A DNA stretch of 64,000 bases from Neobacillus soli NBRC 102451 (GCF_001591665.1 NZ_BCVI01000036.1:62001-126000); one strand, 5' to 3'; counted from the first letter of the stretch, positions 26,964 through 37,713 are shown. Program-made: numbers and translations. The notes: a model not told the origin generated them from the sequence alone.

Positions 26964-27089
26964 TTAGCTATACCTTACCGGATCATCTGGATCAGGTTGC
27001 ACTGCATCCGGAACCCTACGTCCTGGGCCTGCCATTGTCATGTTAACATTAAGTACTTCTAATTTAGGCTTACTCCAAACCTTTTTCAT
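26964..27089 (-). CDS. Lasso peptide precursor, paeninodin-like
   Basis: A 41-codon gene starts at ATG 27089 with AAGGGGGTG eight bases upstream, 14 bp after the cyclase stop. The leader (residues 1-19) has KKVWSKPKLEVL, the B1 recognition motif, and Thr18 at position -2. The core (20-41) begins AGPGRRVPD and ends QPDPDDPVRYS. Ala1 and Asp9 are placed to form a nine-residue macrolactam ring, as in paeninodin (AGPGTSTPD). The C-terminal Ser is a kinase target. The gene is short and easily missed; context and motif make the call strong. Confidence 0.92.
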   Translation of the reverse strand: MKKVWSKPKLEVLNVNMTMAGPGRRVPDAVQPDPDDPVRYS

Positions 27090-27103
27090 CTTGTCACCCC
27101 CTT

Positions 27104-29044
27104 TCAAGCAAAATTCTTAATAAATCTATAAAATATCAAGCTTCGCATTAAAATTTTAAAATCATCATCATACACATATTGTGGCGACGGTACTTCTCGG
27201 AATTTTGTAATGGTATTTTTGATTACTTCTATATTTAGATACTCAGAAACTACCGAATCATTAATCATCTGCTCTAACCCCTCAATAAATGACTTCCAAT
27301 ACGGTGCCATACGAGGAATTCCATCTGCACCTTGTGCCCCTCGTGTCCGTTGGTTTAATCTAACATTATCAGGAAGTAAGTTTTTAGTTGTCCTTCTTAT
27401 AAGTGCTCTATCCAAACCATTTTGAACATATTGCTCTTCTGGAAGAGCTAAGCAAAATTTGGCAACCCGGAGATCATTTGTAGGATCACGATCCCAAACT
27501 TTATGAGGTAAAGAAAACTTTGAACCATACGTTCCAGTAATATTCCAATAGTAGAGCTGTTCGAATTGCATTTCTCTTACTTCATACCAATTTTTGGTGA
27601 TATTCCCTTTTATGTCAATTTCATGTTCTGTAAGCTTTTCTAAGACATTCATTTTTTTAGCAAATTCAGGGTTAATTAACATTGGGAAGTTATTCTTATT
27701 TTCTGTTGATGTTAATAACTGATGCATCAAAGGAAACGTCTTCTTTGCAACAACAGAAATAACTCTTGATTTCTTGACTCCAATATTCTTACTGTATAAT
27801 TGTATTTCACGAAAACAACGTATTAAATGAAACTTTTTTAACAACATAACCTGATATTCCAAAGCCGGCCCCCAAGAAATAGTCCAGTTGCCCCTTTGGC
27901 CATTTAATAGAACCCCAATTCCATTTTGATTGGCTCTTTCATAAATCCCCTTGAGCCAATAACTATTCTCAAAAAATTTATATGGTGTTTCTAGCGTATT
28001 AAGCCAATCATCAATTACAGAAAATGAGCTTAGTCCATCAAAATCTAAATACTCAGCATTTATGTTTCCGACATATTCAACCGTTGATTGAATATCTGGC
28101 TTTTCGTTAGCAACCCGACTCCTAGGTGTCCAATCTTCAAAACCCTGTATCGGTACATAACTATATGTATGTAATTGTTTATTTTGTTTCCTTAATTCAT
28201 TTGCTGCAACACTTGCAACTGAACCTGAATCCAATCCACCACTTAAATGGGCACCTACGTTTTTATGAGTACGCAAACGTGCTACTACGGCTTCCTGAAA
28301 TACTTCTTTAAAAGCCTCTTCATATTCTAAATTTGACTTTAGAATGAGTTTTTCACCTTCAGGTAATTTACAATACCTCGAGAGAGTAACCTTTCCTTCA
28401 ACAAATATAATAGAATGAGATGGTGGTATTTGTTGAATGCTTTTATAAACTGTTGAAGAAGTGTCTAGAGAGTCAACCATACCCGGGTTAGCCAAAAATT
28501 CTGCAATCCATTGTTTGTTAAGACTTTTCTCAGCATATGGCAAGGTGAACAGAGGACGGATTACTGTACAAAAGGCTAATCCTTTGCAATTATGGTGAAA
28601 ATAAAGAGTCCTACTTCCAGAAAAATCTCTCGCACCGAATAGACTGCGCTTTCTCTCATCCCATATCATGAAAGCAAAATCGCCAACCAAATGCTTGGGT
28701 GAATCTTCCCCCCATTTATGATAGGAAATTAGAATAAGTTCACTATCCGACATTGTTTTTCTATCGGATTTTTTGACTTGTAGCTTTTCAAATAATTCTT
28801 CACGGTTATCAATAATCGCATCAGCCGTGATGGCTAGCTTCCGCTCATGATCATAATAAGGAAGTTTTTCCCCGACAGACTCCGGTGTAATCCATTGGGC
28901 ATGGCAGCCAAGGAAGACTTTCTCACTATGCCAGGTTTGAACATCGTCCGCAGGGTACTTTTCTAGGTCTTTCATCATCCGCCTGCCGTGTTCGAGGTTA
29001 ATAGGTTCATCGTTTAAATGATAAATACCAGCAATAGCGCTCAT
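27104..29044 (-). CDS. Lasso cyclase (asparagine synthetase-like C protein)
   Basis: The 646-residue protein resembles AsnB: an N-terminal glutaminase-like domain (1-200) and an AANH ATP domain with SGGLDSGSVASVA at residues 268-280. The usual catalytic Cys after Met1 is replaced (MSAIAGIY), as in lasso cyclases that do not need glutamine hydrolysis. It adenylates the ring Asp and closes the macrolactam. AGGAGG lies 6 bases before ATG 29044. It is the first gene of the cluster. Confidence 0.88.
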   Translation of the reverse strand: MSAIAGIYHLNDEPINLEHGRRMMKDLEKYPADDVQTWHSEKVFLGCHAQWITPESVGEKLPYYDHERKLAITADAIIDNREELFEKLQVKKSDRKTMSDSELILISYHKWGEDSPKHLVGDFAFMIWDERKRSLFGARDFSGSRTLYFHHNCKGLAFCTVIRPLFTLPYAEKSLNKQWIAEFLANPGMVDSLDTSSTVYKSIQQIPPSHSIIFVEGKVTLSRYCKLPEGEKLILKSNLEYEEAFKEVFQEAVVARLRTHKNVGAHLSGGLDSGSVASVAANELRKQNKQLHTYSYVPIQGFEDWTPRSRVANEKPDIQSTVEYVGNINAEYLDFDGLSSFSVIDDWLNTLETPYKFFENSYWLKGIYERANQNGIGVLLNGQRGNWTISWGPALEYQVMLLKKFHLIRCFREIQLYSKNIGVKKSRVISVVAKKTFPLMHQLLTSTENKNNFPMLINPEFAKKMNVLEKLTEHEIDIKGNITKNWYEVREMQFEQLYYWNITGTYGSKFSLPHKVWDRDPTNDLRVAKFCLALPEEQYVQNGLDRALIRRTTKNLLPDNVRLNQRTRGAQGADGIPRMAPYWKSFIEGLEQMINDSVVSEYLNIEVIKNTITKFREVPSPQYVYDDDFKILMRSLIFYRFIKNFA

Positions 29045-29104
29045 CTTTTCCTCCTGCCAAGCATGATTTTAATCTACAGTATTTACATATGTATAAAGAT
29101 GTTA

Positions 29105-29132
29105 TTAAATCCCTTTATATAAAGGGATTTAA
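29105..29132. repeat. 28-bp perfect palindrome in the lasso operon leader
   Basis: TTAAATCCCTTTAT is followed directly by its reverse complement, with no spacer. It sits about 60 bp ahead of the cyclase start and 240 bp inside the predicted transcript. It may be a dyad operator or an mRNA hairpin. Confidence 0.7.
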
Positions 29133-29344
29133 ATTAATATAGGTTTTAAGTTGTATATAACAAGCTTCATTAAATATGTTCTTTAAATTGAATACATTGT
29201 ACGCGTTTTATCCTTGGGATTTTATTCACACTGAATATCCATATTTCTATGCTAATTAAATTCTTTTATTCCAATAAAACCGCAGTTTCACAGTCATTTG
29301 GCAAGTTCGAGGACTACTAATTTAAAATTCAGCTTTTAAATATA

Positions 29345-29360
29345 ATTCTTTATTAAGAAC
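29345..29360. promoter_or_regulatory. SinR-box-like operator downstream of the lasso promoter
   Basis: Read on the minus strand GTTCTTAATAAAGAAT matches the epsA leader palindrome at 15 of 16 positions. It lies about 15 bp after the -10 of the predicted lasso promoter, where a bound repressor would block elongation or initiation. A further GTTCTTT is at 29178-29184 on the plus strand. Confidence 0.65.
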
Positions 29361-29374
29361 AAATTTGTATATTA

Positions 29375-29403
29375 AAAATATCACCTATTACAATTACTGT
29401 CAA
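29375..29403 (-). promoter_or_regulatory. Predicted sigma-A promoter of the lasso operon
   Basis: On the minus strand TTGACA (29398-29403) is a perfect -35, with TATTTT (29375-29380) at 17-bp spacing as a weaker -10. The transcript would have a leader of about 325 bases containing the operator and the 28-bp palindrome. No protein gene is seen in 29045-29534. Confidence 0.6.
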
Positions 29404-29534
29404 TAACTTTCTAGGAATTAAGAATCATTTTTCGTCCCAGTAATTCATCTTCACCCGTTGGATAAAAAAACTAAAACCATTGACACAACGCCCCCGATGT
29501 AGTAAGTTTTATAAATAATCTAAATACTTGAATT

Positions 29535-29707
29535 TTCTTATCAAGAGAGGTTGAGGGAATGGCCCTGCGACGCCTCAGCAACCATCAATGGTTTTATTCA
29601 TTGAAAAGGTGCTAAGTCCTGCAAATTATTGCTAATTTGCAAGATAAGAAGAATGACATTGTGGTCTTGCTGACAAAGGTCTTCTTCTTATAGAAGACCT
29701 TTTTTTA
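29535..29707 (+). promoter_or_regulatory. S-box (SAM-I) riboswitch with terminator, upstream of metI
   Basis: P1 is TTCTTATC (29535-29542) with GATAAGAA (29643-29650). The conserved core AGAGAGGTTGAGGGAATGGC and CGCCTCAGCAACC lie between. A terminator follows: AGGTCTTCT (29677-29685) pairs with AGAAGACCT (29692-29700), then a T-run. ATAAGAAGA (29644-29652) can pair with TCTTCTTAT (29683-29691) as the antiterminator, so SAM binding would switch the met operon off. A TTGACA at 29480-29485 is a candidate -35; its -10 is poor. Confidence 0.95.
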
Positions 29708-29796
29708 TTTATCTAGAGGCTTTAGCACCCTGTAGCACTAAAGTTTCATCAAAGAAACTATTATTTTTATAGTTTACTAAACAAGGAGTGGTCAGC

Positions 29797-30909
29797 ATGT
29801 ACAAAATTGAAACGAAACTTGCTCAGATAGGTAATCGCAGTGAGACTGCGACTGGAACGGTGAATCCGCCTATTTATTTTTCAACAGCCTACCGCCACGC
29901 GGGAATTGGGCAATCGACTGGCTTTGACTATATTCGGACTGGAAACCCCACAAGACAAATTCTTGAAAAGGCAATTGCTGATTTAGAACACGGTGACCAA
30001 GGATTTGCCTGCAGTTCAGGTATGGCGGCCATTTTCACGGTGCTTTCCTTGTTCCAATCAGGTGATGAATGGTTAGTGAGCGAAGATTTATATGGGGGCA
30101 CCTATCGTTTGTTAGAACAAGGATTTAAGAAGTGGGGCTTAAAAACACAATATGTGAATACTTGTTGTCCGGAAGAGGTTGAACGCAGGATTACTCCTTC
30201 AACAAAAGCCATCTTTCTGGAGACTCCCACAAATCCTCTGATGCAGCAAGCAGATATTGCCGCCATCTCAGAAATTGCTAAGAGACACGGTGCTTTGCTG
30301 ATTGTTGACAACACCTTCTATACTCCGTTATTGCAGCAGCCCATCCTGCTTGGAGCCGATATTGTCATCCATAGCGCGACTAAGTATTTAGGCGGCCATA
30401 ATGATGTGCTTGCGGGCCTTATCGTTGCCAAGGGAAAAGAAATTTGTGAAGGATTAGCCCTGCATCATAACGGTGCCGGCGGTGTGTTAAGTCCGTTTGA
30501 TGCTTGGGTGCTAATGCGCGGAATGAAAACATTAGCGATTCGGATGGAACGACATGAAAAAAATGCAAAAACGATTGTCGAATACCTTTCCAAACATGAA
30601 AGTGTTGCAGATGTTCTCTACCCTGGTAAAGGGGGAATGGTGTCCTTCCGATTACAAGAAGAAGCATGGGTAAATCCATTTCTTCAAAATATCGCTCTAA
30701 TTACTTTTGCTGAAAGTCTAGGCGGAACAGAAAGTTTAATTACCTATCCAGCAACACAAACCCATGCCGATATTCCTGAAGAAATTCGCCTGCAGCAAGG
30801 TGTCGACAATTGTTTATTACGTTTTTCAGTTGGAATTGAAAATGCAGGCGATTTAATCCAGGATTTAGAGCAGGCTTTAGCTAAAATTAAAGAAGGAGTG
30901 ATTGCCTAA
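29797..30909 (+). CDS. metI: Cystathionine gamma-synthase / O-acetylhomoserine thiolyase
   Basis: The 370-residue Cys/Met-metabolism PLP enzyme has the SSGMAAIFTVLSLF cofactor region, ETPTNPLMQ and the Schiff-base lysine in IHSATKYLGGHNDVLAG. I chose ATG 29797, as AAGGAG lies 8 bases upstream; a GTG at 29788 overlaps that site. It condenses an acylhomoserine with cysteine or sulfide. It is first in the S-box operon and overlaps metC by one base. Confidence 0.93.
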   Translation: MYKIETKLAQIGNRSETATGTVNPPIYFSTAYRHAGIGQSTGFDYIRTGNPTRQILEKAIADLEHGDQGFACSSGMAAIFTVLSLFQSGDEWLVSEDLYGGTYRLLEQGFKKWGLKTQYVNTCCPEEVERRITPSTKAIFLETPTNPLMQQADIAAISEIAKRHGALLIVDNTFYTPLLQQPILLGADIVIHSATKYLGGHNDVLAGLIVAKGKEICEGLALHHNGAGGVLSPFDAWVLMRGMKTLAIRMERHEKNAKTIVEYLSKHESVADVLYPGKGGMVSFRLQEEAWVNPFLQNIALITFAESLGGTESLITYPATQTHADIPEEIRLQQGVDNCLLRFSVGIENAGDLIQDLEQALAKIKEGVIA

Positions 30910-32102
30910 TGGCACGCGTTGAGTATAGCTTTCAAACCAAACTCCTTCATAATCAGCACAAAGTCGATCCAACTACAGGGGCTGTAAGTGTACCAATTCA
31001 ACATGCCTCTACCTTCCACCAATCTGATTTCGATCAGTTTGGTAAGTACGATTATGGCCGTAGTTTAAATCCGACAAGGGAAGCACTTGAAGATGTGATT
31101 GCAGAACTCGAAGGCGGGTTAAAAGGATTTGCCTTTTCTTCAGGTATGGCCGCGATTTCGACGGCATTCCTTCTGCTTTCCGCAGGAGACCATATTGTCA
31201 TTACCGAAGATGTTTATGGCGGAACGTTCCGGATGGTTTCACAAGTGCTTCCCCGGTTAGGAATCGACCATACATTTGTTGATATGACGGATTTAATTGC
31301 AGTAAAGCAGGCGATTCAACCAAATACAAAAGCCTTTTATATGGAGACACCTTCTAACCCATTAATGAAAGTAACGGATATTAAGGCCATTTGCGAGCTG
31401 GCGAAGGAAATCGATGCGATAACCTATCTCGATAATACGTTCCTCACCCCTGCCTTGCAAAAACCATTGGCGTTAGGCGTAGATGTTGTCCTCCATAGTG
31501 CTACTAAATTTTTATCAGGGCATAGTGACGTAGTAGCTGGACTTGCCGTTGTAAAGGATGAAGACTTGGCTAAAAGATTAGGCTTTTTGCAGAATGGGTT
31601 TGGTGCAATCTTGGGTGTCCAAGATGCATGGCTCGTGTTAAGAGGAATTAAGACGCTGCATGTTCGTCTAGAACAATCACAAAAGTCAGCTATGAAACTA
31701 GCGGAATTTTTGAATGCCCATCCGCTTGTAGAAAAAGTATATTATCCAGGCCTTGTCAGTCATCCACAATATCAAATTCAGAAAGATCAGGCTGGTGGTC
31801 CGGGAGCTGTCCTATCCTTTGAATTGGCAGACGAAGATGCACTTCGAACCTTCCTTGCTAACGTAAAAATACCTGTCTTTGCCGTCAGCCTTGGCGCGGT
31901 TGAATCGATTTTATCGTATCCGGCTAAGATGTCGCATGCGGCAATGCCACAAGAGGAGAGAGAAAAACGTGGTATTACAAATAGCCTTATTCGCTTATCG
32001 GTTGGGCTTGAAAATCCCGATGATTTGATTAAGGATTTTATACAGGCTTTCCACCATGTTGAACAAAAACAATTGGTCTTACAACAGGGAGAAACACCAT
32101 GA
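30909..32102 (+). CDS. metC: Cystathionine beta-lyase
   Basis: The 397-residue PLP enzyme is paralogous to met[28 protein letters not shown] and [17 protein letters not shown] with the catalytic lysine. It cleaves cystathionine to homocysteine, feeding the two methyltransferase genes downstream. GAAGGAGTG precedes its ATG, and it overlaps the next gene by 4 bp (ATGA). Confidence 0.93.
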   Translation: MARVEYSFQTKLLHNQHKVDPTTGAVSVPIQHASTFHQSDFDQFGKYDYGRSLNPTREALEDVIAELEGGLKGFAFSSGMAAISTAFLLLSAGDHIVITEDVYGGTFRMVSQVLPRLGIDHTFVDMTDLIAVKQAIQPNTKAFYMETPSNPLMKVTDIKAICELAKEIDAITYLDNTFLTPALQKPLALGVDVVLHSATKFLSGHSDVVAGLAVVKDEDLAKRLGFLQNGFGAILGVQDAWLVLRGIKTLHVRLEQSQKSAMKLAEFLNAHPLVEKVYYPGLVSHPQYQIQKDQAGGPGAVLSFELADEDALRTFLANVKIPVFAVSLGAVESILSYPAKMSHAAMPQEEREKRGITNSLIRLSVGLENPDDLIKDFIQAFHHVEQKQLVLQQGETP

Positions 32103-33946
32103 GCTTTTTAGAAAAATTAGAAAGTCAAATCTTAATCGCCGACGGTGCCATCGGTACACTTCTCTATTCTTACGGGACGGATTGCTGCTTTGAAGAATTA
32201 AATCTCTCACAGCCTGAGCAAATCCAAAATATTCATAAGGCCTATATTGATGCAGGTGCTGACCTCATTCAAACAAATACGTATGCCGCGAATTATTTAA
32301 AGCTCCAGCGTTATGGGCTCGAAGAATCTGTAAAAGAAATCAATGGTGCAGCTGTTCGCAATGCAAAACTAGCAGCGCAAAAGAATGCCTACGTGCTTGG
32401 AACAATCGGCGGCAATCGCGGGATTAAGCCTGATTCGATTTCACTCGATGAATTAAAGCGCAGCTTCCGTGAACAATTATATTGCCTCCTGCTTGAGGGT
32501 GTGGATGGCCTATTACTTGAAACCTTTTATGACCTTGAAGAGCTTGAAACGATTCTTACGATTGCCAGGAAGGAAACGGAGCTGCCGATTATTGCCCAAG
32601 TATCCCTGCAGGAGCCTGGCTTTTTGCAAAATCGAACACCTGTAAACGACGCCTTAAAAAGGCTTGAAGGAATTGGTGCTGATGTCGTCGGCCTGAATTG
32701 CCGGCTCGGTCCGCATCATATGCTGTTAGCGTTTGAACAGATTGAACTGCCTAAGCATGCCTATCTGTCTGCCTATCCGAACGCAAGTCTTCCGGCCTAT
32801 ACTGACGGGAAGTTCCATTATGAGGGCGATGCCGATTATTTTCGAAAGTCTGCCCAAAGCTTCAGAAATGAGGGTGTTCGCCTGCTTGGCGGCTGCTGCG
32901 GCACAACACCGGCACATATTCAAGCCTTTGCGACCGAACTCAAGAATAGCGTTCCAATTACCGAAAAGATTATCAAGATCAAGCCAAAAAAAATAATCGT
33001 TGAACCGCTTGCTGTAAAAAGGGAGTACGCTCCCCTCCAGGACATTGTCAAAGAGAGACCATCGGTTATTGTCGAATTAGATCCCCCCCGAAAGCTCGAT
33101 ACGAGAAAATTTTTCGAAGGGGCTAAGGCGTTAAAAGAGGCAGGAATTGATTCGATTACACTTGCGGATAATTCGCTTGCAACAGTAAGAATCTCAAACG
33201 AATCACTGGGCTACCTTGTTAAGTCGGAATTAGGCATGCGCCCGCTCATCCATATTTCGTGCCGCGACCGCAATATCATTGGCTTGCAATCACATTTAAT
33301 GGGACTGCACACACTTGGGATGAATGATGTTTTGGCTATAACCGGCGATCCTGCCAGAGTTGGCGACTTTCCAGGTGCATCATCCGTTTATGATGTGTCC
33401 TCTTTTGAGCTGATTCAAATGATTAAGAAGTTAAATGAAGGTTTATCTTTTTCAGGGAAGGATCTGGGGCAAAAAACGGATTTCAGTATTGCCGCTGCCT
33501 TTAACCCGAATGTTCGCTCACTCGAAAAGGCTGTTAAACGACTTGAGAAAAAAATTCATTTTGGTGCGGATTACTTTATCTCCCAGCCTGTTTTTTCAGA
33601 AGAAAAGTTAATCGAGGTCTATGAACATACGAAGCATCTTGATGCACCGATCTATATCGGCTTAATGCCGCTTTTGAATAGCAAAAATGCCGAGTTCCTT
33701 CATAATGAAGTACCCGGAATCAAAATTGCCGACTCTATCCGTGAACGAATGGTAAAATTAACAGATAATCCACTCCAAGCAACCAGAGAAGGGATTGCGA
33801 TTACTAAGTCATTAATCGATGCAGCTTTAGATTTATTTAATGGAATTTATTTAATTACACCATTTTTACGCTACGAACTAACTGCTGAACTGGCGTTATA
33901 TGCCAAGCAGCGTGCAAGTGAACGAAGGGGGAACATCTATGCCTAA
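32099..33946 (+). CDS. yitJ: Bifunctional homocysteine S-methyltransferase / methylenetetrahydrofolate reductase
   Basis: The 615-residue fusion has an N-terminal Hcy-binding barrel (about 1-280) with zinc ligands in GLNCRLGP and [11 protein letters not shown], and a C-terminal MetF domain (about 320-600) with [16 protein letters not shown] and [14 protein letters not shown]. It supplies methyltetrahydrofolate to MetH and may itself methylate homocysteine. Length matches YitJ of B. subtilis. It overlaps metH by 8 bp. Confidence 0.92.
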   Translation: MSFLEKLESQILIADGAIGTLLYSYGTDCCFEELNLSQPEQIQNIHKAYIDAGADLIQTNTYAANYLKLQRYGLEESVKEINGAAVRNAKLAAQKNAYVLGTIGGNRGIKPDSISLDELKRSFREQLYCLLLEGVDGLLLETFYDLEELETILTIARKETELPIIAQVSLQEPGFLQNRTPVNDALKRLEGIGADVVGLNCRLGPHHMLLAFEQIELPKHAYLSAYPNASLPAYTDGKFHYEGDADYFRKSAQSFRNEGVRLLGGCCGTTPAHIQAFATELKNSVPITEKIIKIKPKKIIVEPLAVKREYAPLQDIVKERPSVIVELDPPRKLDTRKFFEGAKALKEAGIDSITLADNSLATVRISNESLGYLVKSELGMRPLIHISCRDRNIIGLQSHLMGLHTLGMNDVLAITGDPARVGDFPGASSVYDVSSFELIQMIKKLNEGLSFSGKDLGQKTDFSIAAAFNPNVRSLEKAVKRLEKKIHFGADYFISQPVFSEEKLIEVYEHTKHLDAPIYIGLMPLLNSKNAEFLHNEVPGIKIADSIRERMVKLTDNPLQATREGIAITKSLIDAALDLFNGIYLITPFLRYELTAELALYAKQRASERRGNIYA

Positions 33947-36900
33947 AACACCATTTATTGATCAACTAAAAAGACGAATCCTCGTTATGGACGGGGCAAT
34001 GGGAACGATGATCCAACAGGCTGATCTTTCTGCGGAAGATTTTGGCGGCGAGCAATATGATGGCTGTAATGAACACCTGAATTTAACCGCTCCATCCGTT
34101 ATCGCTGGCATTCACCGCGAATATTTAGAGGCAGGGGCCGATATTATCGAAACGAATACGTTTGGAGCGACAAGCCTTGTCCTTGATGAATATGAAATAG
34201 GATATAAAGCCTATGAAATAAATAAAATTGCTGCCTTTCTCGCTGTGAAAGAAGCCTACAAAGCATCAACGGATGAGTGGCCACGCTATGTGGCCGGCTC
34301 AATGGGTCCGACAACGAAAACTCTAAGCGTTACCGGCGGAACAACCTTTGATGCACTTGCTGCCGCCTACGAGGAACAAGCAATTGGCTTGATTGACGGC
34401 GGCGTTGATTTGCTCCTTCTTGAAACGAGCCAAGATATGTTGAATGTGAAGGCAGGAAATGTTGGGATTCAAAAGGCTTTTGAAAAAACAGGCAAAACAC
34501 TGCCGCTGTTTATTTCGGGAACAATTGAACCAATGGGGACAACGCTTGCCGGCCAATCGATCGAATCCTTTTATATATCGGTTGAGCATATGAATCCTGT
34601 TGCTGTGGGCCTAAACTGTGCAACTGGTCCAGAATTCATGCAGGATCATGTTCGCTCGCTTGCCGATTTGGCAACGACAGCGGTCAGCTGTTATCCGAAT
34701 GCCGGTCTGCCTGATGAAGAAGGCCATTATCATGAAACACCAGAAACGCTGGCGAAAAAGCTGTCTGATTTTGCCGCCCACGGGTGGCTTAATATTGTTG
34801 GCGGCTGCTGCGGTACGACACCAGAACATATTAAAGCCATTGCCGAAGCGATGAAGCAATATCAGCCGCGGGAAGTCAAATCATCCACTGTTCATATGGT
34901 TTCCGGTATTGAACCATTCATTTACGATGACCCGACACTTCGGCCGATTTTGGTGGGCGAACGGACGAATGTAATTGGCTCCCGCAAATTTAAACGATTA
35001 ATCACCGAGGGTAAATTTGAGGAGGCATCAGAAATTGCGCGCGCTCAAGTTAAAGGCGGTGCACATGTCATTGACCTTTGCCTCGCTGATCCGGATCGTG
35101 ATGAGATTGTTGATATGGAAAATTTTATCAAAGAGGTCGTTAAGAAAGTAAAGGCCCCGCTTGTTATCGATTCAACTGATGAAAAGGTGATCGAAAGGGC
35201 CCTTAAGTATTCGCAAGGAAAAGCGATTATTAATTCGATTAATCTCGAAGATGGCGAGGAGCGTTTTGAAGCGGTTGTTCCGCTAATACACCGCTACGGT
35301 GCGGCTGTCGTCGTTGGAACCATTGATGAAGAAGGAATGGGCGTAACGGCGGAGCGGAAGCTGGAGATTGCCAAACGATCTTATGATTTGTTAGTGAACA
35401 AGTATCATCTGAAGCCGCAGGATCTTATCTTTGACCCGCTTGTTTTTCCAGTCGGCACGGGTGATGCCCAATATATTGGTTCGGCTAAAGCAACGGTTGA
35501 AGGAATCAGGTTAATCAAGGAAGGGCTTCCGGGAGTGCAAACGATTCTTGGGGTTAGCAATGTATCGTTCGGACTGCCGCCTGTTGGCAGGGAAATTTTA
35601 AACTCTGTATATCTTTACCACTGCACTTTAGCTGGGCTTGATTATGCGATTGTTAATACGGAAAAACTGGAGCGGTTTGCTTCGATTTCGAAGGAAGAAG
35701 TTCAATTAGCGGAGTCGCTTTTATTTGATACAACCGATGAAACGCTCGCTACGTTTACCGAATTTTATCGCGGCAAAAAGAAAGAATCGAAGGTAACGAT
35801 TCCAAATATGAGTCTGGAAGAACGGCTCGCCTATTATGTGGTCGAGGGTACAAAAGAGGGTCTGCTTCCCGATTTAGATTTAGCTCTAGAAACCTATCCT
35901 GCCCCGCTTGAGATTATTAATGGGCCGTTAATGGATGGGATGAAAGAAGTGGGCCGTTTATTTAATGATAATCAGCTCATTGTTGCGGAAGTTTTACAAA
36001 GTGCCGAGGTGATGAAGGCATCCGTATCCCATTTAGAGCCTCATATGGAAAAAGGCGATGTTTCGGCTTCTAAAGGTAAAGTCATTTTAGCTACCGTAAA
36101 AGGCGATGTCCATGATATTGGGAAAAACCTTGTTGATATTATACTTAGCAACAATGGCTATAATGTGATTGACCTAGGGATTAAGGTAAACCCCACCGAT
36201 TTAGTTCAAGCGATTCTTCGGGAAAAACCGGACATGGTTGGTTTATCGGGCTTGCTTGTGAAATCAGCTCAACAAATGGTGTTAACCGCACAGGACATGA
36301 AGGAATCCGGTATTTCCCTGCCTATCCTTGTAGGCGGTGCGGCACTTTCCCGGAAATTCACGGATACAAAAATTTCTAAGGAATATGACGGGCTTGTCCT
36401 TTATGCGAAGGATGCGATGACAGGGCTGTCCCTTGCCAATCAACTGAATTCGGAAGAGGAAGTTCAGAAATTGTTGGCAGAGAAAGATGAAAAGTTAGCA
36501 GCATTAGATGTTCCGAGAGAGTATGTACGCCCGGCTTCTGTTTCCGTTGCCGTCAAACCGAAGCCAGCCGTGTCAACACTGGTTCCTGTATTTACGCCAT
36601 TGGACACAAAGCGACATATTCTTAAATCTTACTCCTTATCTCATATTGAACCGTATATCAATATGCAAATGCTCCTGGGCCACCATCTAGGAGTGAAGGG
36701 AAAAATTGCAAAGTTGATTGCTGAGAAGGACGAAAAGGCGTTAAAGGTAAAAGAAGTGGTTGATCAATTACTTGCCGAGGCCAGTGCTAACAACTGGATC
36801 ACTCCGGCAGCAGTTTATCAATTTTTCCCGGCGCAATCCGATGGAAATAAGGTCATTATTTTTGATCCGGAAAATCCGGACAATATTATCGAAACCTTTG

Positions 36901-37388
36901 ATTTCCCGCGCCAGGAATCGACGCCGCATCTCTGTCTGGCGGATTTTATTAAATCAGTGGACAGTGGGGTTAAGGATTATGTAGGGTTCTTTAATGTAAC
37001 GGCGGGGAAAGGGATTCGTGAAAAGGCGGACCAGTTTAAACGTGAAGGCCGGTTTCTCGAATGTCATGCCCTTCAGTCAATGGCACTTGAAACGGCCGAA
37101 GGGTTTGCCGAGTTAATTCACCGGCAAATGCGCGACCGCTGGGGCTTCCCGGACCCGCTTGACTTTACGATGCAGGACCGGTTTGCCGCCCATTATCAAG
37201 GACAGCGGTTTTCATTTGGATACCCAGCCTGTCCTGAGTTAGAAGACCAGAAGAAATTATTTAAGTTACTTCGCCCTGAGGAAATTGGGGTTGAGCTGAC
37301 AGATGGCTGCATGATGGAGCCGGAAGCATCGGTGTCGGCGATTGTGTTTGCTCATCCGGAAGCAAGATATTTTAATGTGTTGAGGTAA
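33939..37388 (+). CDS. metH: Cobalamin-dependent methionine synthase
   Basis: The 1149-residue enzyme has four modules in order: an Hcy domain ([11 protein letters not shown]; zinc site [11 protein letters not shown]), a pterin-binding domain ([15 protein letters not shown]), a cobalamin domain with [19 protein letters not shown] (DxHxxG), and an activation domain with [22 protein letters not shown] 33939 follows AAGGGGG, giving [21 protein letters not shown]12 dependence alongside S-box control implies B12 uptake or synthesis elsewhere. Confidence 0.95.
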   Translation: MPKTPFIDQLKRRILVMDGAMGTMIQQADLSAEDFGGEQYDGCNEHLNLTAPSVIAGIHREYLEAGADIIETNTFGATSLVLDEYEIGYKAYEINKIAAFLAVKEAYKASTDEWPRYVAGSMGPTTKTLSVTGGTTFDALAAAYEEQAIGLIDGGVDLLLLETSQDMLNVKAGNVGIQKAFEKTGKTLPLFISGTIEPMGTTLAGQSIESFYISVEHMNPVAVGLNCATGPEFMQDHVRSLADLATTAVSCYPNAGLPDEEGHYHETPETLAKKLSDFAAHGWLNIVGGCCGTTPEHIKAIAEAMKQYQPREVKSSTVHMVSGIEPFIYDDPTLRPILVGERTNVIGSRKFKRLITEGKFEEASEIARAQVKGGAHVIDLCLADPDRDEIVDMENFIKEVVKKVKAPLVIDSTDEKVIERALKYSQGKAIINSINLEDGEERFEAVVPLIHRYGAAVVVGTIDEEGMGVTAERKLEIAKRSYDLLVNKYHLKPQDLIFDPLVFPVGTGDAQYIGSAKATVEGIRLIKEGLPGVQTILGVSNVSFGLPPVGREILNSVYLYHCTLAGLDYAIVNTEKLERFASISKEEVQLAESLLFDTTDETLATFTEFYRGKKKESKVTIPNMSLEERLAYYVVEGTKEGLLPDLDLALETYPAPLEIINGPLMDGMKEVGRLFNDNQLIVAEVLQSAEVMKASVSHLEPHMEKGDVSASKGKVILATVKGDVHDIGKNLVDIILSNNGYNVIDLGIKVNPTDLVQAILREKPDMVGLSGLLVKSAQQMVLTAQDMKESGISLPILVGGAALSRKFTDTKISKEYDGLVLYAKDAMTGLSLANQLNSEEEVQKLLAEKDEKLAALDVPREYVRPASVSVAVKPKPAVSTLVPVFTPLDTKRHILKSYSLSHIEPYINMQMLLGHHLGVKGKIAKLIAEKDEKALKVKEVVDQLLAEASANNWITPAAVYQFFPAQSDGNKVIIFDPENPDNIIETFDFPRQESTPHLCLADFIKSVDSGVKDYVGFFNVTAGKGIREKADQFKREGRFLECHALQSMALETAEGFAELIHRQMRDRWGFPDPLDFTMQDRFAAHYQGQRFSFGYPACPELEDQKKLFKLLRPEEIGVELTDGCMMEPEASVSAIVFAHPEARYFNVLR

Positions 37389-37402
37389 GCGTCTTATATG
37401 TG

Positions 37403-37441
37403 ATTCCGCGGAATTTTGTTTTAGTTCCGCGGGATTTTTTT
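37403..37441 (+). terminator. Terminator of the met operon
   Basis: ATTCCGCGGAAT (37403-37414) pairs with GTTCCGCGGGAT (37424-37435), with wobble pairs, and a run of seven T follows. It is 15 bp after the metH stop. The stem shares TTCCGC with the repeat array that begins 24 bp later. Confidence 0.85.
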
Positions 37442-37464
37442 GATTGGACGCTATATTTGCGGTT

Positions 37465-37713
37465 ATTCCGCCAAAAACCGTATGGATTCCGCCGAGTTGT
37501 GAACTAATTCCGCCAAACTTGATTGGAATTCCGCCAAACTACGAAATATTCCCGCTAAACCATTGGATTCCTCCAAAAATCATTGCGATTCCGCCAACTT
37601 TCGGATTAATTCCGCCAACTTTTGAAATTATTCCGCCAAACTTGATTGGAATTCCGCCAAACTTTGGATGAATTCCGCCAACCTCCGTCGTGATTCCGCC
37701 AACGGATTATCAA
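37465..37713. repeat. Tandem array of 12 units with 21-bp period, ATTCCGCCAAAC family
   Basis: ATTCCGCC-type cores start at 37465, 37486, 37507, 37528, 37548, 37567, 37588, 37609, 37630, 37651, 37672 and 37693. The spacing is 21 bp except for one 3-bp loss at the fifth and sixth units. The core is about 12 bp; the remaining 9 bp vary, often TTGATTGGA. A reading frame over it gives only IPPN-type repeats and has no convincing ribosome binding site. The array fills the metH-marR gap. Confidence 0.9.

Noticed and set aside
27104-29044. Ordinary asparagine synthetase AsnB
   Set aside because: The N-terminal Cys of the glutaminase site is missing, and it is flanked by a lasso precursor, B1, B2 and kinase genes.
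37444-37671. Reading frame of IPPN-type repeats on the plus strand
   Set aside because: It is a by-product of the 21-bp array (a multiple of three), with no ribosome binding site and no non-repeat sequence.
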